Source: an uncultured Hyphomonas sp. (GTDB lineage: Bacteria > Pseudomonadota > Alphaproteobacteria > Caulobacterales > Hyphomonadaceae). From it: a DNA stretch of 64,000 nucleotides. The DNA lies in the NCBI RefSeq assembly GCF_963678875.1, contig NZ_OY787456.1, forward strand, positions 1,488,001 through 1,552,000. Direction: 5' to 3'. The notes beneath the pieces are model-generated. The model worked only from the letters and a program-made list of their open reading frames with translations. It did not search any database and had not been told where the DNA came from. The position numbers and the translations under genes were made by a program. Every line of letters starts with the position of its first letter. The stretch's first letter is position 1. Shown one piece after another: positions 1 through 9,093 of this stretch.

Positions 1-368
1 TCGCGAGTTGCAATGATCTGCGCCTCTCCGGCGTCAGGCTGGATCACAAAGTACCGGCGGTGTTTTCCACTGTCATCCGGAGCCCAAATGAATTCACCCT
101 CAGTGACATTATCCGCAATTTTCCGCGCGTCGGCGCCATCGGGTGCGTTGGAAACAAAGACGTCGACTTCTGCGTTTTCGACGGAAGTGAGCCAACTCAG
201 CGCATAGGTATCATTTCGGTATGACGCCTGCGCAGATTGAACTTTTGCAGGCCTCACCGCTTCGGTCTGCGAAGCCGGCGTTGCTTCGGCAACTGCTCGC
301 GGGCCGGTTGCGCAGCTGGCGAGCGTGCAGGCGAGTGTAAGGGCGAGTCCGGAAGAAGTGAGTTTCAT
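1..368 (-). CDS. Lipoprotein, 5' part only (possible tyrosine-phosphatase-like family)
   Basis: An open frame starts with ATG at 368 and runs off the left edge (about 122 residues visible). It begins MKLTSSGLALTLACTLASCA, a signal peptide ending in a lipobox (LASC), so the product should be an outer- or inner-membrane lipoprotein. After a low-complexity Ala/Thr linker comes a small beta-rich segment (YALSWLTSVENAEVDVFVS, later APDDSGKHRRYFVIQPD). That segment resembles the N-terminal domain of secreted lipoprotein protein-tyrosine/dual-specificity phosphatases of alphaproteobacteria, but the catalytic part lies outside the window, so the family is only a guess. It lies downstream of the TonB receptor on the same strand, separated by a terminator hairpin. 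Confidence 0.7.
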   Translation of the reverse strand, partial: MKLTSSGLALTLACTLASCATGPRAVAEATPASQTEAVRPAKVQSAQASYRNDTYALSWLTSVENAEVDVFVSNAPDGADARKIADNVTEGEFIWAPDDSGKHRRYFVIQPDAGEAQIIATR

Positions 369-401
369 TGCGTTTCCCGATTCAAGTCAGCAGTTTTTCT
401 G

Positions 402-443
402 AAAAAAGGTGGACCGGCCCGAGTGTAACTCCAGGGCCGGTCC
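402..443 (-). terminator. Rho-independent terminator of TonB receptor gene
   Basis: A perfect 10-bp stem, GGACCGGCCC (411-420) with GGGCCGGTCC (434-443), closes a 13-nt loop. On the minus strand it is followed by a T run (A run at 402-407). It sits about 20 nt after the receptor stop codon. Confidence 0.8.
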
Positions 444-462
444 GGTTGGTTCGCAGGATGAA

Positions 463-3021
463 TTAATAGTCAATCCGGACGGACAGCACCCAACGGCGTC
501 CGAACCCTTCATACTGGTTCGGCGTAGCCGGTGAATTGATATAGCGGGTATCTCGCTCGTCGGTCAGATTGTTCCCATTCAGGGCGAACGTGACATTCGT
601 GCCGTAGAATTGTTGCGGCAGCGTGTAGCGCACGGACGCGTCCACGCGCGTAGCTTCGTCCCAGTATTCCGAAAGGCTGTCATTCTCTGTCGTGGAAAGC
701 CAAGCGTCCCGGTACTGATAGTTTATGCGCGCCGATACACCGAATTTCTCGTAGAACAGAGATGCATTCCAGACAGTGTCGGACGTGCCGGGAAGCGAGT
801 ATTTTGCGCCCAGTGTCGGGGCGTAGAACTCGCTGTCGATGAAGGTCACGTTGCCGCTGGCGCCGAGACCGTCAAATGGTTCCGGAAGGAAATCCGCTGC
901 GGATCCGATGAAGTTGACCTCAAAGCCTGACAGCGTCCCGTCTTCACCGTTGAAGAAGGAATTGAAAGTGGTTTCGGTTCCGGGGGCGATGATGCCCGGC
1001 GCGTAAATGGAACCGTCAACGGTCGAGGAACCAGGATAGATCACATTGTCGATGGAGCGGTAATAGGCGCCAGCCGACAGCAGGCTGGCATCGGCGAAGT
1101 ACCATTCCAGGGATGCATCAAAACCATAGGCTTCTTCTGGATCGAGGTACGGATTGCCACCCGAAATCTCGAACGGAGTCGCCGACACATTCACAGATTG
1201 AGATGCGCGGGCTTCATTGTAGGTCGGGCGCGAAATACTGGTCGTGCCGGACAGGCGAAGTTTGAGGTCATCCCGCAGGTCGAAGTTCAGGTGCAGGCTC
1301 GGCAGCCAGGATGTGTATTCATTATCGGCATTGATGGCGTCCGGAAGGCTGGTGACCGGATCAATCAGCGTGCCTTCGGATGAGAAGTCGGTCTGCTCTA
1401 CCCGCACGCCGTAAACAATATTACCCCAGTCGAAATCTGTGGTCGCCATCGCATAAAGCGAAAGGATGTCTTCCTCGATCCCGATCAGCGTTTCGGGCGT
1501 GAAGTCAACCGCCAGTCCGCCAAGCTCCTGTGAGAGGGCATTCCGCAAACCAACATTGTCGACGTCACGGCCGGCGATCGTATTGTTGAAGTCTGTATCC
1601 CAGAGCTTGTCTGTGACAAATTCGTTGATGTCGATCGTGCTCGGGAAGCTTCCCACCGCTTGGGCGAACCCGCCTTCCGCTTCGCGGGAATCGTACTCAC
1701 CACCAAATTTGATCGTCGTAGGGCGGCCGGCAAAGTCCAATTCCCGCTCAAGGTCGAGTTTGCCTTTGGTGGACTTTGTGTCTGTCGCACCTGCGACAAC
1801 GATGTTCACCGCTGCAGCGAACGGGAGCGTATTGATATCAATATCCGTGCCGGGTTGGCCAGGCTGCGTCAGGTAGACGCCGGGATTGTAGATGTCGGTC
1901 ACGTCGACCGTGCCGCCAGCGAAGCCGTAGACACTGCGCGGGATCGGCAGGAAGGTGTTGTTCTCGGTTTTGGTTTGGTTAAGGCGGGCTTCCACGGACC
2001 ACCCGCCGAATACTCCATCATAACCCAGCGTATTGGTGAGCGTGGAGTTGTCATACACGCCATATTCCAGCGCCCGGGACACGTTGATCATGGGCGAGTA
2101 AGTTTCTTCCCCCATGGGGACTGGTGATGACGCAAGGGTCTGGTCCACGAACTCAAAGATGAACTGATTGCGTTCTTCGCGGTCGATGAATTCAGAATAG
2201 AGCGACGAGAAGAAGATGCTGGAATCCGGCGTCGGACGGAATTCGAGGCGCCCGCCATACGCATTGTCTTCCCGTTCACCGCGATAGGACCGGAAATCGA
2301 TGCTTGAAACGCTGTCGTCGAGGCCGTCGGCATCTGTGTCAGCGTAAGAATATTCGCGGTTGTCGGTGATCCGGCCGCGAAGATTGTGAGATCCAAAGAT
2401 AAGGGCTCCGAACTGCTCATTCGAGTAGGACAGGCGGCCATTGTATTTGTCGATGTCGACGCTGCCGAGTTCCTGCTGGCCGTAACCGCCTTCTGCGGCG
2501 AAGCTCAGCCCTTCGCGGTCGAAAGGCTTGAAGGTTTCGATGTTGACGAAACCGATGGTGGATTCGCCTGGCATGTCGGGCGTGATCGCCTTGTTCACTT
2601 CCACGCGGGAGGTGATCACCGACGGGATGGAGTCGAAGCGGGGCGTGCGGCCATCTTCGGCGCCGAGCACGTCGACGCCGTCGAAGGCGATCTTAGTGTA
2701 ACGGAAGGGGGCGCCGCGGAAGTTGACGTACCGCGCCTGCCCTTGGTCACGCTCAACGGCGATACCCGGTACGCGCGCCAGGGAGTCGGCAAGATTTTGA
2801 TCGGGGAAGCGGCCAATCGTGTCCGCGGCGAGCACATCCACCACATTGTCCGCGCTTCTTTTGGCTTCAATTGCCGCGAGTTGGCTGTCGCGGATCGGCG
2901 TCGCGGTCACAACCACCGTTTCCTGGCGCGCTTCCAGGTCGTCTGGTTCTGCGGCGGCGTAGGGGGCCGCAAGCGCAGCGCTCATCATCAGCATGCTTGC
3001 TGTTTGAAATTTCCGGGACAT
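463..3021 (-). CDS. TonB-dependent outer-membrane receptor
   Basis: Gated outer-membrane beta-barrel that imports a scarce ligand using TonB/ExbBD energy. The ATG at 3021 (MSRKFQTASML) is chosen because GGAGAG lies just upstream; a TTG at 3033 would place the start over that site. About 852 aa: a signal peptide ending near AAA, a TonB box (ETVVVTATP), then a plug domain with DTIGRFPDQNLADSLARVPG and RGAPFRYTKIAFDG, typical of the carbohydrate/phytate-like TBDR class. The barrel ends in an aromatic C terminus (RRWVLSVRIDY). The ligand cannot be read from sequence. A divergent tandem-TetR regulator starts about 210 bp away and is the obvious candidate controller. A terminator follows. Confidence 0.93.
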   Translation of the reverse strand: MSRKFQTASMLMMSAALAAPYAAAEPDDLEARQETVVVTATPIRDSQLAAIEAKRSADNVVDVLAADTIGRFPDQNLADSLARVPGIAVERDQGQARYVNFRGAPFRYTKIAFDGVDVLGAEDGRTPRFDSIPSVITSRVEVNKAITPDMPGESTIGFVNIETFKPFDREGLSFAAEGGYGQQELGSVDIDKYNGRLSYSNEQFGALIFGSHNLRGRITDNREYSYADTDADGLDDSVSSIDFRSYRGEREDNAYGGRLEFRPTPDSSIFFSSLYSEFIDREERNQFIFEFVDQTLASSPVPMGEETYSPMINVSRALEYGVYDNSTLTNTLGYDGVFGGWSVEARLNQTKTENNTFLPIPRSVYGFAGGTVDVTDIYNPGVYLTQPGQPGTDIDINTLPFAAAVNIVVAGATDTKSTKGKLDLERELDFAGRPTTIKFGGEYDSREAEGGFAQAVGSFPSTIDINEFVTDKLWDTDFNNTIAGRDVDNVGLRNALSQELGGLAVDFTPETLIGIEEDILSLYAMATTDFDWGNIVYGVRVEQTDFSSEGTLIDPVTSLPDAINADNEYTSWLPSLHLNFDLRDDLKLRLSGTTSISRPTYNEARASQSVNVSATPFEISGGNPYLDPEEAYGFDASLEWYFADASLLSAGAYYRSIDNVIYPGSSTVDGSIYAPGIIAPGTETTFNSFFNGEDGTLSGFEVNFIGSAADFLPEPFDGLGASGNVTFIDSEFYAPTLGAKYSLPGTSDTVWNASLFYEKFGVSARINYQYRDAWLSTTENDSLSEYWDEATRVDASVRYTLPQQFYGTNVTFALNGNNLTDERDTRYINSPATPNQYEGFGRRWVLSVRIDY

Positions 3022-3194
3022 CGATCTCTCCAAACCAATCCAAATGTCGCCGGGTCGATATGAAAATCAAACGAATGTACCAAGTGAATAATTTGTGACG
3101 TGGCATTCGGATCACACGCATGAAGTAATGACAAAAATCCCTATAATTTACAGTTGATTCATACAATATCCAGAAAGTGGGCATTGCGCTTTCA

Positions 3195-3211
3195 ATTGCA
3201 TGTTTTGCAAT
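3195..3211. promoter_or_regulatory. Inverted repeat in receptor/TetR divergent promoter
   Basis: ATTGCA-tgttt-TGCAAT is a perfect 6-bp inverted repeat 20 bp upstream of the TetR-like start codon, inside the region shared with the receptor gene. It is a candidate operator for the adjacent regulator. Function is inferred only from symmetry and position. Confidence 0.35.
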
Positions 3212-3231
3212 ACTTCTTCAGGGTAGTACGA

Positions 3232-4455
3232 ATGTATCAGAGTGCTTTTGTGTCAGGTTCTGCAGGTCATGCGCTGATCGCCACTGCCTTGGAGCTTGCA
3301 AGTTCGAAGGGCGTCGCCAGCATTTCGGCGCGCGCGCTCGCTGAACGGGGCGGTGTGTCTCCGTCTTCGGTGAACTATCATTTTGGATCGCTTGAAAACC
3401 TGCTTCGCTCGGTATCGTACGAAGCGGACCAGTCCCGGGCAGCATACTGGCGAAAGTTGGCCGCCAGTCTGGAAACTCTCTCTCCCTACGAGTCCGATTT
3501 CGTCCCTTTTGTCTTCTCGGCGATCCGTTCGGCGGTCACCGAATTCTCAGGAGAAGAAGCCTTTTTCTGGAACGACGTCTTGCTGGCTGCCCGGACGGGA
3601 CTGGGAAACGAGCGCACATCTGCCATTCTGGAGGAGCGCAGGTTCTGGCAGAGTCTTCTAAAGGCTTGCGGTCTCGACAGGCTTTATCCGGAAACGCTGC
3701 ATAGCTTTGTTCTGGCCATCCGTTTCGGATACCTGATCCACCGGGGGGCGGCCGAGTTCGATCCTTGGGGATTGGCCTTGATCACTCAGTTCGGGGCACG
3801 GGCTTTCAGTGGTGGGCGTCCAACCGACAGTTCAATCCGTATACGGTCAGAGCGAGAGCTTTCGGGAATGCAGGCGGAAGGGCGCTCAACTCACCCGACA
3901 GCAAAAGCCATCCTGACTGCCACCGTTGAACTGCTTCTTCAAAGAGGTGCGGAAGTTGTGACCCATAGAAGTGTCGCCAAACAGGCGAACACATCTGTGT
4001 CATCTGTGCAGCACTTCTTCGGCGCGAGGAGAACACTACTGGAAGCCGCATTTCACGAGGTAGTGCGGCAGAGACTCGAGCAAGCGTTGCCGGAGGCGCC
4101 GAAAGCTGGATCAATATCGTCAAATGATCTGTTTCCCGAAAAGCCGGATCCGGCGCGCCGTTCCATTCTGCCCGAGTTCGCGGCAATTCAGGGGCTTATG
4201 GTGGCCGCTTCACTGGATCCTCAGGCGAGCGGTGTCGCGCGCGGCATGTTTGCACAGTCTGGAACGACTTCCGAGGGCGTTCTGCGCGCGTTGAAATGCC
4301 CGCGCGCGGCCTTTGGCCGACTCGACGCCCAGATTTTCAGTCTGACAATGAACCACCTACGGACACTTGAAGTGGGTTCCGGACTGGGGGAGGAGGAGCT
4401 CGACAGAAAAGTCGGGATTAATCTGCTTACTGAATTCTTCGAAGCGCAAGAATGA
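3232..4455 (+). CDS. Tandem TetR-type transcriptional regulator (two HTH domains)
   Basis: DNA-binding regulator of about 407 aa, roughly twice the usual TetR length. ATG at 3232 (MYQSAFVSGSAGHAL) is preferred to an in-frame codon at 3154, because the extra 26 residues do not look like protein and would cover the promoter. The first TetR-N domain (residues about 10-60) has ALAERGGVSPSSVNYHFGS. A second one (about residues 220-270) has VAKQANTSVSSVQHFFGARR. Each is followed by a helical region that could serve as a ligand domain. It is divergent from the TonB receptor and probably controls it and itself. This looks like a duplication-fusion giving a pseudo-dimeric monomer. Confidence 0.85.
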   Translation: MYQSAFVSGSAGHALIATALELASSKGVASISARALAERGGVSPSSVNYHFGSLENLLRSVSYEADQSRAAYWRKLAASLETLSPYESDFVPFVFSAIRSAVTEFSGEEAFFWNDVLLAARTGLGNERTSAILEERRFWQSLLKACGLDRLYPETLHSFVLAIRFGYLIHRGAAEFDPWGLALITQFGARAFSGGRPTDSSIRIRSERELSGMQAEGRSTHPTAKAILTATVELLLQRGAEVVTHRSVAKQANTSVSSVQHFFGARRTLLEAAFHEVVRQRLEQALPEAPKAGSISSNDLFPEKPDPARRSILPEFAAIQGLMVAASLDPQASGVARGMFAQSGTTSEGVLRALKCPRAAFGRLDAQIFSLTMNHLRTLEVGSGLGEEELDRKVGINLLTEFFEAQE

Positions 4456-4579
4456 CGCGAGGCTTATGAGGGCTTCGATCGGCCGTCCTGTCGCGTACCA
4501 GGCGAAAGGGGGACTGTGAAACGTCCGTCGAGAGGCTCAGGAAGTTTTCGGCTATGCTGCTTCTGGACTGAGGTTGTCC

Positions 4580-5596
4580 TCAAACCCTGTGTTCGTTCGC
4601 GGTGTCCCGGAATGAACCGGGGGTTTGACCGGCCCATCGTTTGAATGCTCGCGTGAAGGCGCTTTGTTCGGAGAACCCGGTTAAAAATGCGACCTGCGCG
4701 ATCGAGTATTTGGTGTCCGTCAGAAATTTTTCAGCGAGTTGCTTGCGAGATTCATCGACGAGGGACTGAAATGTGTGTCCATGGTCGGCAAGGCGGCGCT
4801 GAAGCGTCCGTGCGCTCATTCCGAGCTCGGACGCAATGTCTGCGAGTGTCGGAATGCCTTCACTCAGCATGTTGGCGATCTGGAATATCACCTGACGATC
4901 CAGCGATTCCTCTTGATCTTCTTCGACCAGGCTTTGCTCGATATGGGTGGTCAGAAAGCGCCAGATGCTTTCATCCCCCACGGCATTTTTCCGGTCCAGG
5001 CGCTCCTCCGGCAGGACGATGGCATCAATTTCGGCGCCAAATGTTACAGGACACCTGAAGTAGTCTTCGAGTGCTTTGAGAGAGCCTGCAGGCTTTGTGT
5101 GGCGGAATTGAACAGCATGCGGCCTGTTCTCCGGAAAAGTTGTTTCCCGGCACATGGCGACATAGGTTCCCAGGGTTCCCTCCGTAGACAAGTACATGCC
5201 GAGCCGTTCAGGCTCCAGCCGCTGGTGAGTCCACATACTGAAGCCGTCTTTTGTGACCAGTCGGAAAGTGGCTGTTTTATTGTACGCGCGAGCATGACGG
5301 TCCATCCGCTGAAAGGAGCGGCGCAGGGTCGGGGCAGACTTCCAGGCGAGGCCTACCGCGCCGAAATCCGCGCACTTCATCGCTGCTGAAGTTCGAAGAT
5401 GGAAGGAGATATCAGGTGCTTCCGCTGCCGCTATGGTTTCCAGCAATGTGTAGTACTGGGTATCGAGAACCTTCGTGTTCGGATCCGCTGCAGCTTCTTC
5501 GGATATTCCTGTGCCCGCAAACAGTTCTGCCCGATCAAGCGACTCTGGTGCCTGATCGATCATTTTCTTCACAAACATTGCCGCAACGTACGTCAT
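4580..5596 (-). CDS. AraC-family transcriptional regulator with arabinose-binding-type N-terminal domain
   Basis: 338 aa. Residues about 20-210 match the Arabinose_bd-type sensor domain found in OruR/ArgR-like AraC proteins (SAAMKCADFGAVGLAWKSAP, then the FRHTKPAGS and YFRCPVTFGA segments). The C terminus is a double-HTH AraC domain (IASELGMSARTLQRRLADHG and IAQVAFLTGFSEQSAFTRAF). A GGGGGG tract precedes the ATG. It converges with the tandem TetR gene and stands alone, so its target is unknown; the amidohydrolase operon immediately upstream on the same strand is one candidate. Confidence 0.9.
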   Translation of the reverse strand: MTYVAAMFVKKMIDQAPESLDRAELFAGTGISEEAAADPNTKVLDTQYYTLLETIAAAEAPDISFHLRTSAAMKCADFGAVGLAWKSAPTLRRSFQRMDRHARAYNKTATFRLVTKDGFSMWTHQRLEPERLGMYLSTEGTLGTYVAMCRETTFPENRPHAVQFRHTKPAGSLKALEDYFRCPVTFGAEIDAIVLPEERLDRKNAVGDESIWRFLTTHIEQSLVEEDQEESLDRQVIFQIANMLSEGIPTLADIASELGMSARTLQRRLADHGHTFQSLVDESRKQLAEKFLTDTKYSIAQVAFLTGFSEQSAFTRAFKRWAGQTPGSFRDTANEHRV

Positions 5597-5922
5597 GTCC
5601 CCCCACGTCTTTTGTTTGGCGACCGTGTGATCCCCCCGGATCTGATCTCAAGACACTCCAATAGGTCGTTTTTTGTGAGCCTCAAACCCCCTCAATTGCC
5701 CGATCGGCACCTTATTTCCCTGAGACGCAACCTCTATGAGAATTTTGAGTGTTTTTGAGGATAGATGACAATATACGAAGCGTGTCTGTCGCGGCTGAAC
5801 GAAGTGCGTGCAGAAACCATAAGTGTACGGTCCCGGCGCTCCTGCCGTGTGACATTTGGCGCTTTTTCACTGCCCCGTCGGTCAAGAAGGCGCTTGTCGC
5901 CATATACTTTCAGGCGCAGAGT
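5597..5922. other. Intergenic region upstream of the AraC gene
   Basis: This 326-bp stretch lies between the end of the TetR gene (5923) and the AraC start. It must hold the AraC promoter and the end of the upstream operon. I see no convincing coding sequence, RNA gene or strong terminator hairpin. A 63-codon minus-strand frame at 5712-5903 lacks a good ribosome site and protein-like composition. Confidence 0.5.
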
Positions 5923-6600
5923 CTATGGCAGCGAGCTCTTGTACGCTGCGATCCGCTGCTTGAGCGTTGTCTTGCCTTTGGCGGTTGCGGCGGCACTCAG
6001 GATGTAGGCGTAGCCAAGGCCAGCCGAAGGGAGCAATGCTTCCGTCGGAAGGGCTTCGGTCGCCCAGGAAAGCATGGCCCCTGTTGCGCTGTGCGTCAGA
6101 CTCCGCTCCAGCCATTCGATGGATTCTTCCTTGTCCAAATAGCCTTCATTCTGCGCTTGCATAAGGACGCTACGCCATGCTGCACGTGTTTCAGCCTGAC
6201 GTTCCGGAGGAACGATGCTCATGTCACTCTTACCGCTGGAGTCCAGCAGCGCGCGCCAGAGGGGGCGATAGAATTCCGGATCTTGCGTGTAGTAGCTCAC
6301 GGCGAGTTCGTGCGCGACAAACACCATGTCGATCGGGTTTTGCGCCTTCACGGAGGCAAGCCTCTCTGCGAATGTCTGCTTGTCTTCCAGAACGGCCAGA
6401 ACGACGGCCTGCTTCGATCCGAACAGATTGTAGGCAGTCGCGATGCTGACTTCCGCGCGGCTGGCGATCAGTCGCATGGAAGGATTTGTGTCCCCTGTCT
6501 CCCGAATTAGGTCTCGGACGGCGCGCACGATCCTTTGCCGGCGTTCTTCTTTTGCGCGTTCCCGGCGTCCGATGTCAGGTAGTGTGGAAGTGCTTGTCAT
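5923..6600 (-). CDS. TetR/AcrR-family regulator (last gene of amidohydrolase operon)
   Basis: 225 aa. The N-terminal TetR HTH (residues about 20-70) includes MRLIASRAEVSIATAYNLFG, followed by a helical ligand-binding region. The start codon overlaps the stop of the FAD oxidoreductase gene as ATGA (6597-6600), so the two are translationally coupled. As the terminal gene of the six-gene operon it is a good candidate autorepressor acting at the palindrome GAACACGTTC at the operon head (11321-11330). Confidence 0.9.
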   Translation of the reverse strand: MTSTSTLPDIGRRERAKEERRQRIVRAVRDLIRETGDTNPSMRLIASRAEVSIATAYNLFGSKQAVVLAVLEDKQTFAERLASVKAQNPIDMVFVAHELAVSYYTQDPEFYRPLWRALLDSSGKSDMSIVPPERQAETRAAWRSVLMQAQNEGYLDKEESIEWLERSLTHSATGAMLSWATEALPTEALLPSAGLGYAYILSAAATAKGKTTLKQRIAAYKSSLP

Positions 6601-8117
6601 GCCGCGAGATGTTCATCCTGTTTCCTTCGGATGATATCGGCTTGGGGATCAATTTGAAGGGCGGAAAGCATATCGGCTCGTTCTGGGCCGGGCGGCGGAG
6701 GGTAGGCGGCTGCGTTCGCCTTCTTCCCCCGGGCCCATATGTACAGCACTTTTGCGAGATTGCCGGGTTTGCCAAGCCACTTGTCTGGATGTTCCAGCAT
6801 GTGGAAGCCGCGCATCGCTTCACGCAGCAGGCGGGTGTCTGATCTCAGGGCAATTCGCACACCATCGTCCGCGAAACTCTCAAGCAGACGCGAACGGAAG
6901 GACTGGACTGGGTCAGGTGTCAGGTTCTGCTCGGCCCGGCGTATTGCGCTCCGGTCCTGCCTTCGCTGGTTTAGGTAGTAGGGACGCAGGTCGGCCTGGA
7001 TCCGCTCATGATATGCAATGGCCCGCTTGGTCGGGTCTGCTGACTCGTCCAGCGTCTGGCGCAGCAATTGGGCGCTGACAGCGGCGAAGGAGCATCCTCG
7101 CCCGTAAAGAGGATTTGTCCGAACCAGCGTGTCGCCGAGTGGAAAATAACCGAGAGCGGCCGGTTTCCCGGCTACAACCATGTCGCGCCAGCGATTGTTC
7201 AGATCTCCCATGCCGAAGACTTTGCTGGTTCCTTCGGACCGTCCCTCATTTGTCCATGGGCGAAGGCCAGGCAGCATGAGTGTGATGCGATGGAAAATGT
7301 CCGGGCTCAGGATATTTTTCCTCAACTCCATCTCGACTTCGGGCAGGGCGATCGTGATCGAGAAGTTTCCATTGTCCCCTGGAAACACGCCGAATTTGAG
7401 ATATCCCAAATCGCCGGATGCGGGTGGGTTTGAATTGCGATCCGGCTCTGAGCAGCCTGGCAAAAGACGATAATGCCGCGTGAAGTAGAGGATTCCCGCC
7501 GTTTCGCTCTCTTCCTGAATGTTTGCACCTTCTTCCATCAATTGTTCGATGGTGAAGCCGCCTTTGCCGGAAGCGTCGACAACAAGGTCTGCGGTGACGG
7601 AAGTTGGCGTGCCGTCCTGTTCTCCTTCAACGCCGCTGACGATGAATGTTCCATCAGCGGCTCTTGAGGTGATGAGTTTACGGACAAAAAATCCGGATTG
7701 CAGGTCTACGTTCGGCAAAGCCTCGACATATCTGCGAATAACCATCTCCAGCGTTGTGCGCCGGCTGGTGATGATGGTCAGGTCACTGTCTTCTGGTCGT
7801 GGTCGATAGCTTTTCTGCTGCTGATCCGTCAGCATCATGTCGAAGGTGAGTTCCCGCACGCCATGGGACATGAGGCTGTCCAGCAGCGCAGGGTGCTCAT
7901 CCTTGAGGATTGTCCGAAGACGCGCAAGGAAGGCGTGACTCTGACGGACATGGCCGACACCGGTTCGCTTCCAGGTGCGGAACAGGTCATCGGGCTCATC
8001 TGTGCCGATTGGGCCGTCCCGTTCCAATACCAGAATGTCACGCCCAGTTGGTTGAAGCATGAGGGCGGTGCAAAGTCCGCCAATTCCCGCGCCGATAACG
8101 ATTACTTTCTCAGCCAT
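6597..8117 (-). CDS. FAD-dependent oxidoreductase/monooxygenase
   Basis: 506 aa. The N-terminal Rossmann motif VIVIGAGIGGLCTALML binds the FAD ADP moiety. LVVDASGKGG is the internal FAD/NAD segment, and the LVRTNPLYGRGCSFAA region matches the second FAD motif (the GD...P type) of flavoprotein monooxygenases and geranylgeranyl-reductase-like enzymes. The substrate is unknown; a lipid or terpenoid is plausible. It lies 13 nt after the epoxide-hydrolase-like gene and overlaps the TetR gene by 4 nt. A monooxygenase that could make an epoxide beside an epoxide hydrolase suggests sequential steps (inference). Confidence 0.85.
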   Translation of the reverse strand: MAEKVIVIGAGIGGLCTALMLQPTGRDILVLERDGPIGTDEPDDLFRTWKRTGVGHVRQSHAFLARLRTILKDEHPALLDSLMSHGVRELTFDMMLTDQQQKSYRPRPEDSDLTIITSRRTTLEMVIRRYVEALPNVDLQSGFFVRKLITSRAADGTFIVSGVEGEQDGTPTSVTADLVVDASGKGGFTIEQLMEEGANIQEESETAGILYFTRHYRLLPGCSEPDRNSNPPASGDLGYLKFGVFPGDNGNFSITIALPEVEMELRKNILSPDIFHRITLMLPGLRPWTNEGRSEGTSKVFGMGDLNNRWRDMVVAGKPAALGYFPLGDTLVRTNPLYGRGCSFAAVSAQLLRQTLDESADPTKRAIAYHERIQADLRPYYLNQRRQDRSAIRRAEQNLTPDPVQSFRSRLLESFADDGVRIALRSDTRLLREAMRGFHMLEHPDKWLGKPGNLAKVLYIWARGKKANAAAYPPPPGPERADMLSALQIDPQADIIRRKQDEHLAA

Positions 8118-8130
8118 GTTTCTCTCGTTT

Positions 8131-9093
8131 TCAGGTATCCACGCTCTGCAGGAATGCCAGTATCTGGGCGTTCACCTCAGCGGGAGCTTCCTGTTGGGTC
8201 CAATGTCCGATGCCTTCAATCATGTGATTGATGCGCAGATCCTTCACGAAGTGCGGCATCATTTTGATGGCTTCCTCGGCCATCATGACCACGCCGTCAT
8301 TCGTGCCGGCGACGAACATGGCCGGTTGCCGAATCTCAGTTGGCGTGCCTTCTGTCATTTTCCAGGTGAGGTCGTGGTTGCGATAATAATTGATCGGACC
8401 ACGCATCGTCGAGTTCGCAAACTCATTGGTGTAGAAATCCAGGTCGGCTTCAGTCAGCCATGGTGGCAGTGTTTGCGGGTCTGGAAGACCTGACAGCAAA
8501 TCGTCATCTTCTGCTTTTGCAGGAAGTGCTGTCAGGTCCGTTTCCCCACCCGCCATACAAAGGAACTTACGAAGGCTTGTCTTCAGGTCTGCTTCAAACT
8601 CCGCTTCGGCAACGCCGGGTTCCTGGAAATAAAGCTGGTAGAAGAACTGGCCTTTGAACATCTCCCGCATCAGAGGCATCGGCTGCACAGGCGACCGGGG
8701 CATGAACGGCACCGACAGGCCACCAACGGCGCGCACTTTGTCGGGATGGAACAGAGCAGTCGACCAAGCTGTTGGCGCGCCCCAGTCATGACCGATCACG
8801 ATCGCCTCGTCATACCCGAGTGCCGGGATGAGCCCGATGATGTCGTTCACAACCTCCACCTGAGTATAGGCGGTAATTTCTTCAGGCTTATCGCTTTTGC
8901 CGTAGCCCCGCATATCCGGAGCAACCACGTGATAACCTGCTGCCGCAAGCGGCTCGAACTGGTGGCGCCAGGAATACCAGGACTCGGGAAAGCCGTGCAG
9001 AAGCAGGATCAGCGGGCCTTCACCCGCTTCTGCGATGTTCAGCTGGATCCCATTGGTTCCAACGCGCCTTTGCGTAACGCCCGGCCAGCTCAT
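8131..9093 (-). CDS. Alpha/beta hydrolase, epoxide-hydrolase-like
   Basis: 320 aa, cytoplasmic (no signal peptide). The oxyanion motif HGFPESWYSW, the nucleophile elbow GHDWGA (Asp nucleophile rather than Ser) and the catalytic His in EGIGHWTQQE are the hallmarks of epoxide hydrolases and some haloalkane dehalogenases. Lid-domain tyrosines (QLYFQ and NYYRN) fit epoxide ring opening. Its ATG overlaps the stop of the amidohydrolase gene (ATGA, 9090-9093), so the two should be co-translated. The native substrate is unknown. Confidence 0.88.
   Translation of the reverse strand: MSWPGVTQRRVGTNGIQLNIAEAGEGPLILLLHGFPESWYSWRHQFEPLAAAGYHVVAPDMRGYGKSDKPEEITAYTQVEVVNDIIGLIPALGYDEAIVIGHDWGAPTAWSTALFHPDKVRAVGGLSVPFMPRSPVQPMPLMREMFKGQFFYQLYFQEPGVAEAEFEADLKTSLRKFLCMAGGETDLTALPAKAEDDDLLSGLPDPQTLPPWLTEADLDFYTNEFANSTMRGPINYYRNHDLTWKMTEGTPTEIRQPAMFVAGTNDGVVMMAEEAIKMMPHFVKDLRINHMIEGIGHWTQQEAPAEVNAQILAFLQSVDT

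Noticed and set aside
5712..5903. 63-codon minus-strand frame after the TetR gene
   Set aside because: Weak ribosome site and no protein-like pattern; more likely untranslated operon end.
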